Shown here: piece after piece, positions 38,958-46,640 of the stretch | Layout of the letters: each line of letters starts with the position of its first letter | Position numbering within the stretch: the first letter of the stretch is position 1 | Notes under the pieces: generated by a model | Told to the model about the DNA's origin: nothing | The model's input: only the letters and a program-made list of their open reading frames with translations | Databases searched by the model: none | Source of the DNA: an uncultured Eubacteriales bacterium | GTDB taxonomy: Bacteria; Bacillota; Clostridia; Christensenellales; Aristaeellaceae | Length of the DNA: 64,000 nt | NCBI GenBank assembly: GCA_902764875.1 | Contig: CACWXP010000002.1 | Span: 62,001-126,000, forward strand | Direction: 5' to 3' | Made by a program: the position numbers and the translations under genes

Positions 38958-38990
38958 AACAGCTCTGCCGCATTGACAGAGCTGTTTCTT
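38958..38990 (+). terminator. Terminator after the sirtuin gene
   Basis: AACAGCTCTG (38958-38967) pairs with CAGAGCTGTT (38977-38986) over a nine-base loop, followed by TCTT. Confidence 0.8.
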
Positions 38991-39026
38991 CATGTTATCA
39001 TGCATCAAGCAAAGCGGGAAACCGCC

Positions 39027-39050
39027 GCCGCTCGGAAGAAGCGGCTTTTT
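39027..39050 (+). terminator. Hairpin with T run in the asd leader
   Basis: GCCGCT (39027-39032) pairs with AGCGGC (39040-39045) and is followed by five T; AAGCAAAGC upstream can also pair with GCTTTTTGCTT. It lies 25 bases before asd and may be a second terminator for the sirtuin operon or an attenuator for asd. Confidence 0.5.
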
Positions 39051-39074
39051 GCTTAGATAGGAGGACGAGGCGTC

Positions 39075-40169
39075 ATGAATCAGTATCGCGTGGGGATCAT
39101 CGGGGCAACAGGTATGGTGGGTCAGCGTTTTATTTCTCTGCTGAAAGATCATCCGTGGTTCAAGGTGACTTGCCTGGCGGCTTCTGCACGGAGCGCCGGA
39201 AAGAAATACAGCGAAGCCGTCGGCGAACGCTGGGCTTTTGACTGGCCGATTCCCGATTATGCGAAGGACATGACGATCGTGGACGCAGCGGATATCGACG
39301 CTGTGTCGAAGCAGGTGGATTTCTGCTTCTGCGCCGTGGATATGAAAAAGGACGAAATCCGGGCCCTGGAGGAGAACTACGCGAAGCACGAGGTGCCGAT
39401 TGTCAGCAATAACAGTGCCTGCCGCGGGATCGAAGATGTTCCGATGGTGGTGCCGGAAATCAACGCATCCCATCTCGATGTGATTGAGACCCAGCGGAAG
39501 CGCCTCGGCAGCCAATACGGCTTTATCGCCGTGAAACCCAACTGCTCCATCCAGAGCTATGTGCCTGCGCTGACGCCCCTGCTGGACTTTGAACCCACGG
39601 AAGTCAGCGTGTGCACCTATCAGGCCATCAGCGGCGCGGGAAAAACCTTCAAAACCTGGCCGGAAATGGTGGACAACGTGATTCCCTATATCGGCGGCGA
39701 GGACGAAAAGAGCGAGAATGAACCTCTGAAACTTTGGGGACATGTGGAGGACAAGGGCAACGGCAAAGTTATTGTGAACGCCGAGAAACCTGTGATCAGC
39801 GCTCAGTGCCTGCGGGTTGCGGCCAGCGACGGACATATGGCGGCCGTTTCCGTACGGTTCAATAAAAAAGTGACAAAGGAACAGATTCTGGAACGGTGGG
39901 CGAACTATGAGACGGAGGCCCAGAAACTGGAACTGCCCAGCGCCCCGAAGCCTTTCCTGCAGTATTTTGAGGATCCGAGCCGTCCGCAGACGCGGCTGGA
40001 CCGGGATTTCCAGAACGGCTTCGGCGTGAGCATCGGCCGGCTGCGGGAGGACAGGATATTTGACTGGCGGTTCGTATGTCTGAGCCACAACACCATTCGC
40101 GGCGCCGCCGGCGGCGGCATTCTGACGGCTGAACTGCTGTGCCGGAAAGGGTATATTGTGGCGAAGTGA
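39075..40169 (+). CDS. asd: Aspartate-semialdehyde dehydrogenase (archaeal/fungal-like type)
   Basis: A 364-residue enzyme reducing aspartyl phosphate to aspartate semialdehyde with NADPH, feeding lysine, threonine, methionine and diaminopimelate synthesis. VGIIGATGMVGQRFISLL is the nucleotide motif, SNNSACRG and KPNCSIQSYVPAL follow with the catalytic cysteine at C157, and YQAISGAGKTF is the conserved substrate segment. SVRFNKKVTKEQ and a C-terminal NTIRGAAGGG complete it. The length and spacing fit the longer archaeal/fungal-type branch. AGGAGGACGAGG gives the ribosome site. Monocistronic. Confidence 0.94.
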   Translation: MNQYRVGIIGATGMVGQRFISLLKDHPWFKVTCLAASARSAGKKYSEAVGERWAFDWPIPDYAKDMTIVDAADIDAVSKQVDFCFCAVDMKKDEIRALEENYAKHEVPIVSNNSACRGIEDVPMVVPEINASHLDVIETQRKRLGSQYGFIAVKPNCSIQSYVPALTPLLDFEPTEVSVCTYQAISGAGKTFKTWPEMVDNVIPYIGGEDEKSENEPLKLWGHVEDKGNGKVIVNAEKPVISAQCLRVAASDGHMAAVSVRFNKKVTKEQILERWANYETEAQKLELPSAPKPFLQYFEDPSRPQTRLDRDFQNGFGVSIGRLREDRIFDWRFVCLSHNTIRGAAGGGILTAELLCRKGYIVAK

Positions 40170-40223
40170 GGATTTAGGGTTTAAGGAGTCAGAAATTGCA
40201 ATTGCAGTTTTAATATGGTTCGT

Positions 40224-40330
40224 AAAGGCAGAGTAGCGTCTTTCGCGTGAAGTGTTCATGAACGGGGAGTTGTCATGAAACGAAACGGCATCATCGCTGT
40301 ACGATGGAAGATGCGCATCCCGCTGCTTTT
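40224..40330 (+). promoter_or_regulatory. Tetrahydrofolate (THF) riboswitch
   Basis: The P1 helix pairs AAAGGCAG (40224-40231) with CTGCTTTT (40323-40330). Inside are the conserved folate-aptamer blocks GAGTAG, TTCGCGTGAAGTG, GGGGAGT, ACGAAACGGC and GCATCCCGCTGC in the right order. THF-II-like arrangements differ; this matches the classical folT-associated class. It precedes a folate ECF transporter gene, which confirms the assignment. Confidence 0.93.
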
Positions 40331-40336
40331 CGGCAG

Positions 40337-40391
40337 AAAGCCTCTGCGAATCAGAGTTTGTTTCAGCAGGTTTGATTTGAAAGGAGGCTTT
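40337..40391 (+). promoter_or_regulatory. Expression platform masking the folT ribosome site
   Basis: AAAGCCTC (40337-40344) is complementary to GAGGCTTT (40384-40391), which includes most of the Shine-Dalgarno sequence AAGGAGG. CTGC of P1 can instead pair with GCAG at 40333-40336. A short CTCTG/CAGAG hairpin lies at 40342-40356. Translational repression on folate binding is inferred. Confidence 0.6.
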
Positions 40392-40395
40392 TTTC

Positions 40396-41538
40396 GTGCA
40401 AAGAAACACCCTCAACCGCAGGTATTTCCAAACGCCTTTCAGTGCGGATTACTGGCGCCAGGCTTTCGGAGAGCTGAAAAACACAAGATCGCTGGTTTTT
40501 GCCGCGTTGATCCTGGCTCTGCGGATTGCGATGAAACCGCTGCGGATCCCGGTCGCGACGGATGTGAACATCACCTTTGGCTTTATTGTCAATGCGCTGG
40601 GCTCCATGGTGTACGGGCCGGTGGTGGCGCTGCTGGGCGGCGCGGTATCGGATACACTGGGTTACCTTGTGTCGCCCAACGGGGTTTACTTTTTTCCGTT
40701 TATTCTCCTTGAAATGGGCGGATCCTTTATCTTCGCGCTTTTTCTCTACAGCACGGATATCACCCCGGTACGGCTGATTCTTTCCAAGTTCTGTGTGAAC
40801 CTGTTTGTGAACATCCTGCTGAATGAACCGATCATGGTGGTTTATTACAGGGACGTTCTGCACCTGACCACCTATCAGCCGTTTGTGCTGGTGCGTATTA
40901 TCAAGAATATCGTGATGCTGCCGCTTGAATCGGTGATTCTGATGATCGTTTTCAGGGCCGTGATACCGGCACTGACGAGCGTCGGATACAGGCTTCCCGG
41001 AAAGATGGAACTGAACTATACAAAGAAGCATATCATCCTGCTGATTGTGCTGTTTGTCATCGGCGCGGGAGCCGTTATGGGCTTTCAGATTTACGACTAT
41101 AATAACAAATCCTTCAGCGCGGACTATACCGCTTCCGAACGGCTTGAGAAAAACAGAGAAATGAACGCCTGGGTGACGGAGCAGCGACCGGAGCTGAAAC
41201 CGGAGGAGACAGTGACCATCATCGAGAGCGCACGCTCCGCGGTGGGCTCGAAGGAAATGACCTATGAGCTGGCAATTTACAGGATTGATATGGAAAAGTA
41301 TCAGACAAAGCACGATGCGGCGGAAGCCGACATCGCCGCCGGTAAGGAAGGCGCCAAAGCCTACACAACGGATACGCTGAACGGCTATTCCAAATCCAAG
41401 GCGACTAAGGACGATACGCTGATCCGGATCGGCACGGGTACCGCCGTGACCGATAAAAACACGATGAAGGACCAGTCGATCGGTGACCGGATCTCTATGG
41501 AGATCACCATGAGCTGGGGCGGGGAGGACAATCCATGA
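40396..41538 (+). CDS. folT: ECF folate transporter S component fused to an extra C-terminal domain
   Basis: A 380-residue protein starting at a GTG behind AAGGAGG. Residues about 20-205 form a six-helix FolT-type substrate-binding subunit (ALILALRIAMKPLRIP, GFIVNALGSMVYGPVVALLGG, DTLGYL, NEPIMVVYY), which captures folates for an ECF energising module. Unusually the chain continues with a basic link, another helix at about 215-233 and a 145-residue polar domain predicted outside. Stand-alone FolT proteins are about 170-200 residues. The upstream THF riboswitch supports the substrate. It overlaps nth by four bases. No ECF ATPase genes lie in the window. Confidence 0.88.
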   Translation: MQRNTLNRRYFQTPFSADYWRQAFGELKNTRSLVFAALILALRIAMKPLRIPVATDVNITFGFIVNALGSMVYGPVVALLGGAVSDTLGYLVSPNGVYFFPFILLEMGGSFIFALFLYSTDITPVRLILSKFCVNLFVNILLNEPIMVVYYRDVLHLTTYQPFVLVRIIKNIVMLPLESVILMIVFRAVIPALTSVGYRLPGKMELNYTKKHIILLIVLFVIGAGAVMGFQIYDYNNKSFSADYTASERLEKNREMNAWVTEQRPELKPEETVTIIESARSAVGSKEMTYELAIYRIDMEKYQTKHDAAEADIAAGKEGAKAYTTDTLNGYSKSKATKDDTLIRIGTGTAVTDKNTMKDQSIGDRISMEITMSWGGEDNP

Positions 41539-42167
41539 CAAAGGCAAAGAAGGAAGAGGCTCTTCAAAAGCTTGAGGAAATGTATCCGGAGGCCAAGGCG
41601 GAGCTGGTGTTTTCCAATCCGTACGAAATGCTGGTGGCGACAATGCTTTCCGCTCAGTGCACGGATAAGCAGGTGAACAAGGTGACGTCGGCGGTTTTTG
41701 AACGATGGCCGGATGCAAACGCTATGGCGGGAGCAACGGAGGAAGAGCTGTATCCTCTGGTGAAGAGCTGCGGATTCAAAAGCAAAGCGGGAAATATTAT
41801 CGCCGCATGCCGCATCATCCGGGATGAACACGACGGACGGGTGCCGGACAGCATGGAAGCACTGACGGCGCTTCCGGGCTTCGGGCGGAAAACGGCCAAC
41901 GTCGTGCTGTACAATGCCTTCGGGATTCCGGCCTTTGCCGTGGATACCCATGTGTTCCGCGTCAGCAACCGGATCGGTCTTTGCAAAGCCGACACGGTTG
42001 AAGAGACCGAAAGACAGATGACGAAACTGATTCGCCGGGAGAAATGGGGGAATGCCCATCACTGGCTGATCTGGCACGGGCGCAGGCTCTGCAAGGCCCA
42101 GCGGCCGCTGTGCGAAACATGCGGGCTGAAGGACCTGTGCGACGCAGCCAAAACCGGACGGTTTTGA
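41535..42167 (+). CDS. nth: Endonuclease III
   Basis: A 210-residue DNA glycosylase/AP lyase for oxidised pyrimidines. The helix-hairpin-helix LPGFGRKTANVVL contains the catalytic lysine (K119), VDTHVFRVSNRIGL the catalytic aspartate (D137), and the C-terminal cysteines CKAQRPLCETCGLKDLC bind a [4Fe-4S] cluster. Length is typical. The ATG overlaps the folT stop by four bases, so repair and folate uptake genes are translationally coupled, probably incidental. Confidence 0.97.
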   Translation: MTKAKKEEALQKLEEMYPEAKAELVFSNPYEMLVATMLSAQCTDKQVNKVTSAVFERWPDANAMAGATEEELYPLVKSCGFKSKAGNIIAACRIIRDEHDGRVPDSMEALTALPGFGRKTANVVLYNAFGIPAFAVDTHVFRVSNRIGLCKADTVEETERQMTKLIRREKWGNAHHWLIWHGRRLCKAQRPLCETCGLKDLCDAAKTGRF

Positions 42168-42177
42168 GCCGGACATG

Positions 42178-42206
42178 TTGCAATCCTGCAGGATATCCCT
42201 TATACT
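42178..42206 (+). promoter_or_regulatory. Promoter of the DUF5058-M20 peptidase operon
   Basis: TTGCAA (42178-42183), 17 bases, TATACT (42201-42206), beginning 11 bases after the nth stop codon. Confidence 0.7.
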
Positions 42207-42218
42207 TTCCCTGTGAAA

Positions 42219-42256
42219 CAGGAACCGCGCCGCCTGAACCGCGGCGCTTTTTCCTG
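42219..42256 (+). terminator. Strong hairpin with T run in the leader of the DUF5058 operon
   Basis: GCGCCGC (42227-42233) pairs with GCGGCGC (42241-42247), followed by five T; CAGGAA (42219-42224) also pairs with TTCCTG (42251-42256) through the T run. It lies just downstream of the predicted promoter, so besides terminating nth transcripts it may attenuate the new operon. Confidence 0.65.
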
Positions 42257-42290
42257 CCCGGAGACAGAAGATACGAGGAGGAAATTTCTT

Positions 42291-43037
42291 ATGTCTGTAC
42301 TGGATCAGCTGAACGGAAGCGGCTTATATCTGATCTGCGGCGGGATCGTTCTGATCATTGCCGTGATCTGCGTGATCTTTCTTGTGCGGGCCTGGCGCGC
42401 CGGCAAGGCGCTGGGTATGGACACCGTGAAGATGAAACGGGCCATCACCTCCAGCGCCACTTTTTCACTTCTGCCAAGCGTCGGCATCCTGCTGGGTGTA
42501 CTGGCACTCAGCGGCAGCCTCGGCATTCCGTGGCCCTGGCTGCGCCTCAGCGTGATCGGCGCCCTGCACTATGAAACACAGGTGGCCAGCGCCGCGGCAG
42601 AGCAGGTCGGCATTACTCTGTCGCCCGAAGCCATGACCACCCAGGCCTTTTCGACCATCGCCCTGCTGATGAGCGTGTGCATCATGTGGGGGATGATACT
42701 GACAACGATTTTTAACCGGAAATACGTGAAGAAACTGCAGGGAAAGGATCCGGAAAAGAAAACCGGCGGCGGATTCGGAGACCCGGCCATGATTGCCATG
42801 TTCATCGGAATGGTGAGTGCGTATCTCGGCAGCTATCTGGGCGGTTTTGTTTCCGGAAACGGACGGTTCACCTTCTCAGGCGACTGGACGCCGCTGCTGG
42901 TGGCGGCTGTTGCCGCCCTGGCGATGGCCGGCTTTACCTGGCTGGCGGAAAAGAAGCACTGGGAGTGGCTGGACAATTTCTCCATTGCCGGAAGCATGCT
43001 GCTCGGCATGCTTTCCGCCGTGCTGGTCGGACACTGA
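42291..43037 (+). CDS. DUF5058-family membrane protein
   Basis: A 248-residue protein with about six membrane helices. It starts LNGSGLYLICGGIVLIIAV, continues with KMKRAITSSATFSLLPSVG and ILLGVLALSGSLGIPWPWLRL, and includes the segments GALHYETQVAS and DPAMIAMFIGMVSAYLGSYL, the pattern of DUF5058 proteins. GAGGAGGAAA precedes the ATG. A second membrane protein and an M20 peptidase follow, and this trio recurs in Clostridia as I recall it, suggesting a two-component importer whose cargo is hydrolysed by the peptidase. That role is inference only. Confidence 0.75.
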   Translation: MSVLDQLNGSGLYLICGGIVLIIAVICVIFLVRAWRAGKALGMDTVKMKRAITSSATFSLLPSVGILLGVLALSGSLGIPWPWLRLSVIGALHYETQVASAAAEQVGITLSPEAMTTQAFSTIALLMSVCIMWGMILTTIFNRKYVKKLQGKDPEKKTGGGFGDPAMIAMFIGMVSAYLGSYLGGFVSGNGRFTFSGDWTPLLVAAVAALAMAGFTWLAEKKHWEWLDNFSIAGSMLLGMLSAVLVGH

Positions 43038-43053
43038 GAAAGGAGGGATCACC

Positions 43054-43752
43054 ATGAATACGAATCAGAAGATGAATTCAGAAAAATACGAAGCTTATCT
43101 GAAAGCCACTCATCGTCTCGGCCGGGCGGTTTCCATGCTGACGCTGGTGATGCTGCTGGGCGCGCCTTTCCTGATCGGCGGACTGCTCGGCACCATGCCG
43201 GACATCGGCGCCGCCGCCCGCGGATTCCTCTCCGTGGGGCTGGTCTGGACGGTTTCCAGCATTGTTGAATACCTGGTTTACACGCCGATGCTCGGCGCCG
43301 GCGGAAGCTATCTGGCCTTTATCACCGGCAACCTGATCAACATGAAAATTCCCTGCGCCATGAACGCCAGGGAACTGGTAGACGCCAAGGCCGGCACACC
43401 GGAAAACGAAGTCATCTCCACCCTGTCCATTGCCACATCTTCCCTGGTGACCATTGTGGTGCTGGCGGCGGGCGTCGCGCTGATGATTCCCCTCCGCCCC
43501 GTGCTGGAGAGTCCGACGCTTCAACCGGCGTTTGCCAACGTAGTGCCTGCGCTTTTCGGCGCCATGGCCTATAAATATTTCCGGAAAGACGTGCGCCTCG
43601 CGGCGGTGCCGCTTCTGTGCATGACTCTCCTGTTTATGTTTGTTCCGTCTCTGACATCCTCCACCAGTTTCATGATTATTCCCTCCGGCGCGCTGGCGAT
43701 CGGCCTGAGCTGGCTGAAGTACCGCAAAGCCCGGAAGGAGGCGCAGCAGTGA
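43054..43752 (+). CDS. Partner membrane protein of the DUF5058 protein
   Basis: A 232-residue protein with about six helices: MLTLVMLLGAPFLIGGLLG, the stretch SVGLVWTVSSIVEYLVYTP, the segment GAGGSYLAFITGNLINMKIP, and further helices to residue 220. The segment PCAMNARELVDAKAGTPENEV is a conserved-looking cytoplasmic loop. It starts 17 bases after the DUF5058 gene behind AAGGAGGG and its stop overlaps the peptidase start (GTGA). No named family is recognised, but together with the previous protein it looks like a heteromeric transporter. Confidence 0.65.
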   Translation: MNTNQKMNSEKYEAYLKATHRLGRAVSMLTLVMLLGAPFLIGGLLGTMPDIGAAARGFLSVGLVWTVSSIVEYLVYTPMLGAGGSYLAFITGNLINMKIPCAMNARELVDAKAGTPENEVISTLSIATSSLVTIVVLAAGVALMIPLRPVLESPTLQPAFANVVPALFGAMAYKYFRKDVRLAAVPLLCMTLLFMFVPSLTSSTSFMIIPSGALAIGLSWLKYRKARKEAQQ

Positions 43753-45188
43753 CCGCCCTGTATATATTCCTCGGTCTTTTTGGAGTGCTGCTTTTGCTGC
43801 TGTTGATCTCTCTGATCCGGACACTGCTGATGCCGGTTCAAAAATCCACATATGAACCCGCACCGGATCTACAGCGGTACGAAATATACGCGAAAAAACT
43901 TTCCGCCATGATCCGGCAGGAAACCGTTTCCGTTCCGGGGGAAGATCAGCGGGATAAATTTCTCGCTTTTCACCGGGTTCTGAAGGAACTGTTTCCCCTT
44001 GTGCACACGCATCTGGAGAAAACGGAGATCGACGGAAATCTCCTGTTCTTCTGGAAGGGAAAATCCGACAGAAGACCGTTGGTCCTGATGAGCCATCAGG
44101 ACGTGGTTCCGGCGGAAGGAGACTGGAAACGTCCGCCCTTTTCGGGAGAAATTGCCGAAGGGAAAGTCTGGGGCAGGGGTACCTCCGACACGAAATGCTC
44201 CGTCATGGCATTCTTTCAGGCGGTTGAAGAACTGCTGCAGGCGGACTATGTACCGGAAAACGACGTTTACCTGTCGTCTTCCTGCACGGAGGAATGGGCC
44301 GGAGACGGATGTACGAAACTGGTTGCGGAACTGAAGAAAAGAGGCGTGAAGCCGTGGCTGGTCTGCGATGAAGGCGGCGGCATCATCCGGGAACCCATTG
44401 CGGGAATAAAGGGCAGTTTTGCAATGATCGGCGTTTTTGAAAAAGGCAAGGCTGACGTTCGTTTCTCCGCTTTCTCCGACGGCGGACATGCCAGCACGCC
44501 CAGGCCGCATTCTCCCATTGCCCGCCTGGCGGATTTTATCCACGATGTGGAGACCCACGACGTTTTCCGGCGGAAAATGCCGAAGGAAGTTGGGGCCATG
44601 TTTGAGACCCTGGCACATTATGCTCCCTTTCCGCTGCGGTGGGTTTTCGGAAATCTCTGGCTGTTCCGGCCGGTGCTGCTGCGGGTGCTGCCCGCAATCA
44701 GCGCCCAGGCAGGCGCTATGATCCGGACGACCATAGCCTTTACCATGCAGAGCGGGTCGGACGCCTGCAACGTGATGCCCCAAAAAGCCACCGTCAGCGC
44801 CAATCTGCGGTTTATTCCCCATCAGGGGATGAAGGAAAGCCTGGAAATCATCCGGAAACGGGCCGAAAAATACGGGCTGCAGACAGAAGTTCTGCAGGCC
44901 GCGGATTATACAAAGCCCACGGATATCCACGGGGAGGCTTTCCGGCTTGTTGAGCAAACCGTTGCCCAGACCTTCCCGGGCTGCGCCGGCAGCCCCTATG
45001 TGATGACCGGTGCGACGGACGCAAGGTTTTATGAGGAAATCTGCGACAATGTTGTGCGGTTTGCCCCGGTGATATACGGGCCGGAACAGATGAAAGGCAT
45101 GCACGGGCTGAACGAAAACATTGAGATCAGCTGCCTGCCGGGAGCAGTGGATTTCTACCGCAATCTGATCCGGGCCAACGTTTGTTGA
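43749..45188 (+). CDS. Membrane-anchored M20-family metallopeptidase
   Basis: A 479-residue zinc hydrolase. Residues 3-24 are a membrane anchor (ALYIFLGLFGVLLLLLLISL). The M20 catalytic residues are visible in VLMSHQDVVPAE (His and Asp ligands), GRGTSDTKCSVMAF (bridging Asp), SSSCTEEWAGDG (catalytic Glu pair), CDEGG and the C-terminal GMHGLNENIEIS (His ligand). The dimerisation domain lies at about residues 215-340. Start is a GTG overlapping the previous stop by four bases. A carboxypeptidase or acylase acting on the transporter cargo is plausible; the substrate is unknown. Confidence 0.9.
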   Translation: MTALYIFLGLFGVLLLLLLISLIRTLLMPVQKSTYEPAPDLQRYEIYAKKLSAMIRQETVSVPGEDQRDKFLAFHRVLKELFPLVHTHLEKTEIDGNLLFFWKGKSDRRPLVLMSHQDVVPAEGDWKRPPFSGEIAEGKVWGRGTSDTKCSVMAFFQAVEELLQADYVPENDVYLSSSCTEEWAGDGCTKLVAELKKRGVKPWLVCDEGGGIIREPIAGIKGSFAMIGVFEKGKADVRFSAFSDGGHASTPRPHSPIARLADFIHDVETHDVFRRKMPKEVGAMFETLAHYAPFPLRWVFGNLWLFRPVLLRVLPAISAQAGAMIRTTIAFTMQSGSDACNVMPQKATVSANLRFIPHQGMKESLEIIRKRAEKYGLQTEVLQAADYTKPTDIHGEAFRLVEQTVAQTFPGCAGSPYVMTGATDARFYEEICDNVVRFAPVIYGPEQMKGMHGLNENIEISCLPGAVDFYRNLIRANVC

Positions 45189-45280
45189 CCGGATACGGAT
45201 GCGGAACGGAGCGAAGAACGTTTCCGTCAATGTGTTTCTTCATGACAAACTGCTGTCTTGCCGGCGCCGTTTCAACAAGG

Positions 45281-45309
45281 TTGACAGAAAACGGGATCGC
45301 GGATAATAT
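45281..45309 (+). promoter_or_regulatory. Promoter of the secreted zinc-ribbon protein gene
   Basis: Consensus TTGACA (45281-45286), 17 bases, TAATAT (45304-45309), 49 bases before the start codon. Confidence 0.7.
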
Positions 45310-45358
45310 GTCATGGAATACACGCGAATGTATGGAAATGAACGGGAGAAGATTTGAG

Positions 45359-46507
45359 ATGAAAAGAATCATTTTAGCGGTTTTACTGGCAGCCCTGTTG
45401 GCCCTTACGCTGACAGCCGGGGCGGAGGACGTGCCGGTGGATACGCGGATTGCCAGGATTACCTCGACCTATGAATGCGGATGCGAACGGTATTACTACG
45501 GCGCGATGATCGGGCGGAACGGCCTGATGACAAAGGCCTGCAGTTTTTACTGCCCGGAACACGGAAAAGCGTATACGACTGTCCATTTTGAATTCGGAAG
45601 CCCGGAACCGGGCGTTTCCGTCTATGAGTACAGCGGGGATTTCTACCTGAAGGCATTTGACAAATTCAAGACCGGATATGATTATGAGGGCGATATTGCC
45701 TATGTCCGCTTCCCCGAACTGGTCGGCGACAAAACCGGCTGGTACAGGTGCCTGATTCTGAAGGGACAGTCGAATATTAGCAATGCAAGACTGGCCATCC
45801 GCGAGAACACAAAGGACGGATATCGGGAGACGCTGCTGAGCGGCATTCAGGAAGTGAGCGAAAAAGCCCTGAAAGCCGATTTTACGGAGATTGAGGCGGC
45901 ACGCGGTCTGCCGGTGCTGATGCTTGACGACGGCGGAGACGACGCTGTGGTCGGCATTGTCAATGCTTACACCAGCGTTGAAACCGATTCGTCCCTTTAT
46001 ATCCGGCGGGTCACATCGATGGTTCGGAACCAGATGTTCCTGGACGATATGTTCAAGGAAGGCGACGCCAGCTGCCCGCCCAAGACCATAACCGTATCCA
46101 GGGGCGGAGCGGCTCCCGCTGCGGCGACGGAGCCGGCGGAGGAGCCCCAGGCGGAGACGGAACCGGAACAGCCTGCAGAGTCTTCCGCATCCGTCACCCC
46201 CGTAACCCCCGGAGATCCGTCCATGGCTGAAGAACCTGCGCCGTTGGACGAGCCTTCCGCGGAGGGAGCAGAGCCTGTTGAAGAGGCCGTCACAGAGCCG
46301 GCATCGGAACCCGCCGCGGAAAGCGAAGAATGGACCTATCCGGAATGCGGACGGGAAGGAAACACGGAGAAATTCTGCCCCGAATGCGGAGCGAAGAAGC
46401 CGGAGACAGGCGACCTGTGGACCTGCCCGAACTGCGGACGGGAAGGGAACGACGACAATTTCTGTCCGCACTGCGGTATAAAGAGACAGGAAAGCGAATC
46501 TGAATGA
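45359..46507 (+). CDS. Secreted protein with Cys-rich N-terminal domain and C-terminal zinc ribbons
   Basis: A 382-residue protein. A signal peptide (KRIILAVLLAALLALTLTAGA) is followed by a 210-residue domain with cysteines in ECGCERYYYG and KACSFYCPEHG, then an acidic Pro/Ala/Glu-rich linker of about 95 residues, and two zinc-ribbon-like repeats at the end: PECGREGNTEKFCPECG and CPNCGREGNDDNFCPHCG. The first repeat has TYPEC where the second has TCPNC, so it lacks one ligand. Zinc ribbons are usually cytoplasmic, making export unusual. The ATG at 45359 gives the signal peptide directly. Function unknown. Confidence 0.7.
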   Translation: MKRIILAVLLAALLALTLTAGAEDVPVDTRIARITSTYECGCERYYYGAMIGRNGLMTKACSFYCPEHGKAYTTVHFEFGSPEPGVSVYEYSGDFYLKAFDKFKTGYDYEGDIAYVRFPELVGDKTGWYRCLILKGQSNISNARLAIRENTKDGYRETLLSGIQEVSEKALKADFTEIEAARGLPVLMLDDGGDDAVVGIVNAYTSVETDSSLYIRRVTSMVRNQMFLDDMFKEGDASCPPKTITVSRGGAAPAAATEPAEEPQAETEPEQPAESSASVTPVTPGDPSMAEEPAPLDEPSAEGAEPVEEAVTEPASEPAAESEEWTYPECGREGNTEKFCPECGAKKPETGDLWTCPNCGREGNDDNFCPHCGIKRQESESE

Positions 46508-46604
46508 TTCCGAAAAGACTTTTCGTTTGAAACTGAGAGAAACGTTTCAGCGAGACATGGACGGACATAGCGGTCGGTTCGGAAGGAATTTAGCCAAATA
46601 AAAT

Positions 46605-46638
46605 CCACCGGAGTATAAAACTCCGGTGGTGTTTTTTT
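46605..46638. terminator. Bidirectional terminator between convergent secreted-protein genes
   Basis: CCACCGGAGT (46605-46614) pairs perfectly with ACTCCGGTGG (46620-46629) over ATAAA and is followed by TG and eight T; the opposite side is A-rich, giving a T run for the minus strand. Confidence 0.9.
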
Positions 46639-46640
46639 TC

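Noticed and set aside
38991..39074. Lysine riboswitch upstream of asd
   Set aside because: The gap is under 90 bases, holds only a simple hairpin with a T run, and lacks the lysine aptamer core.
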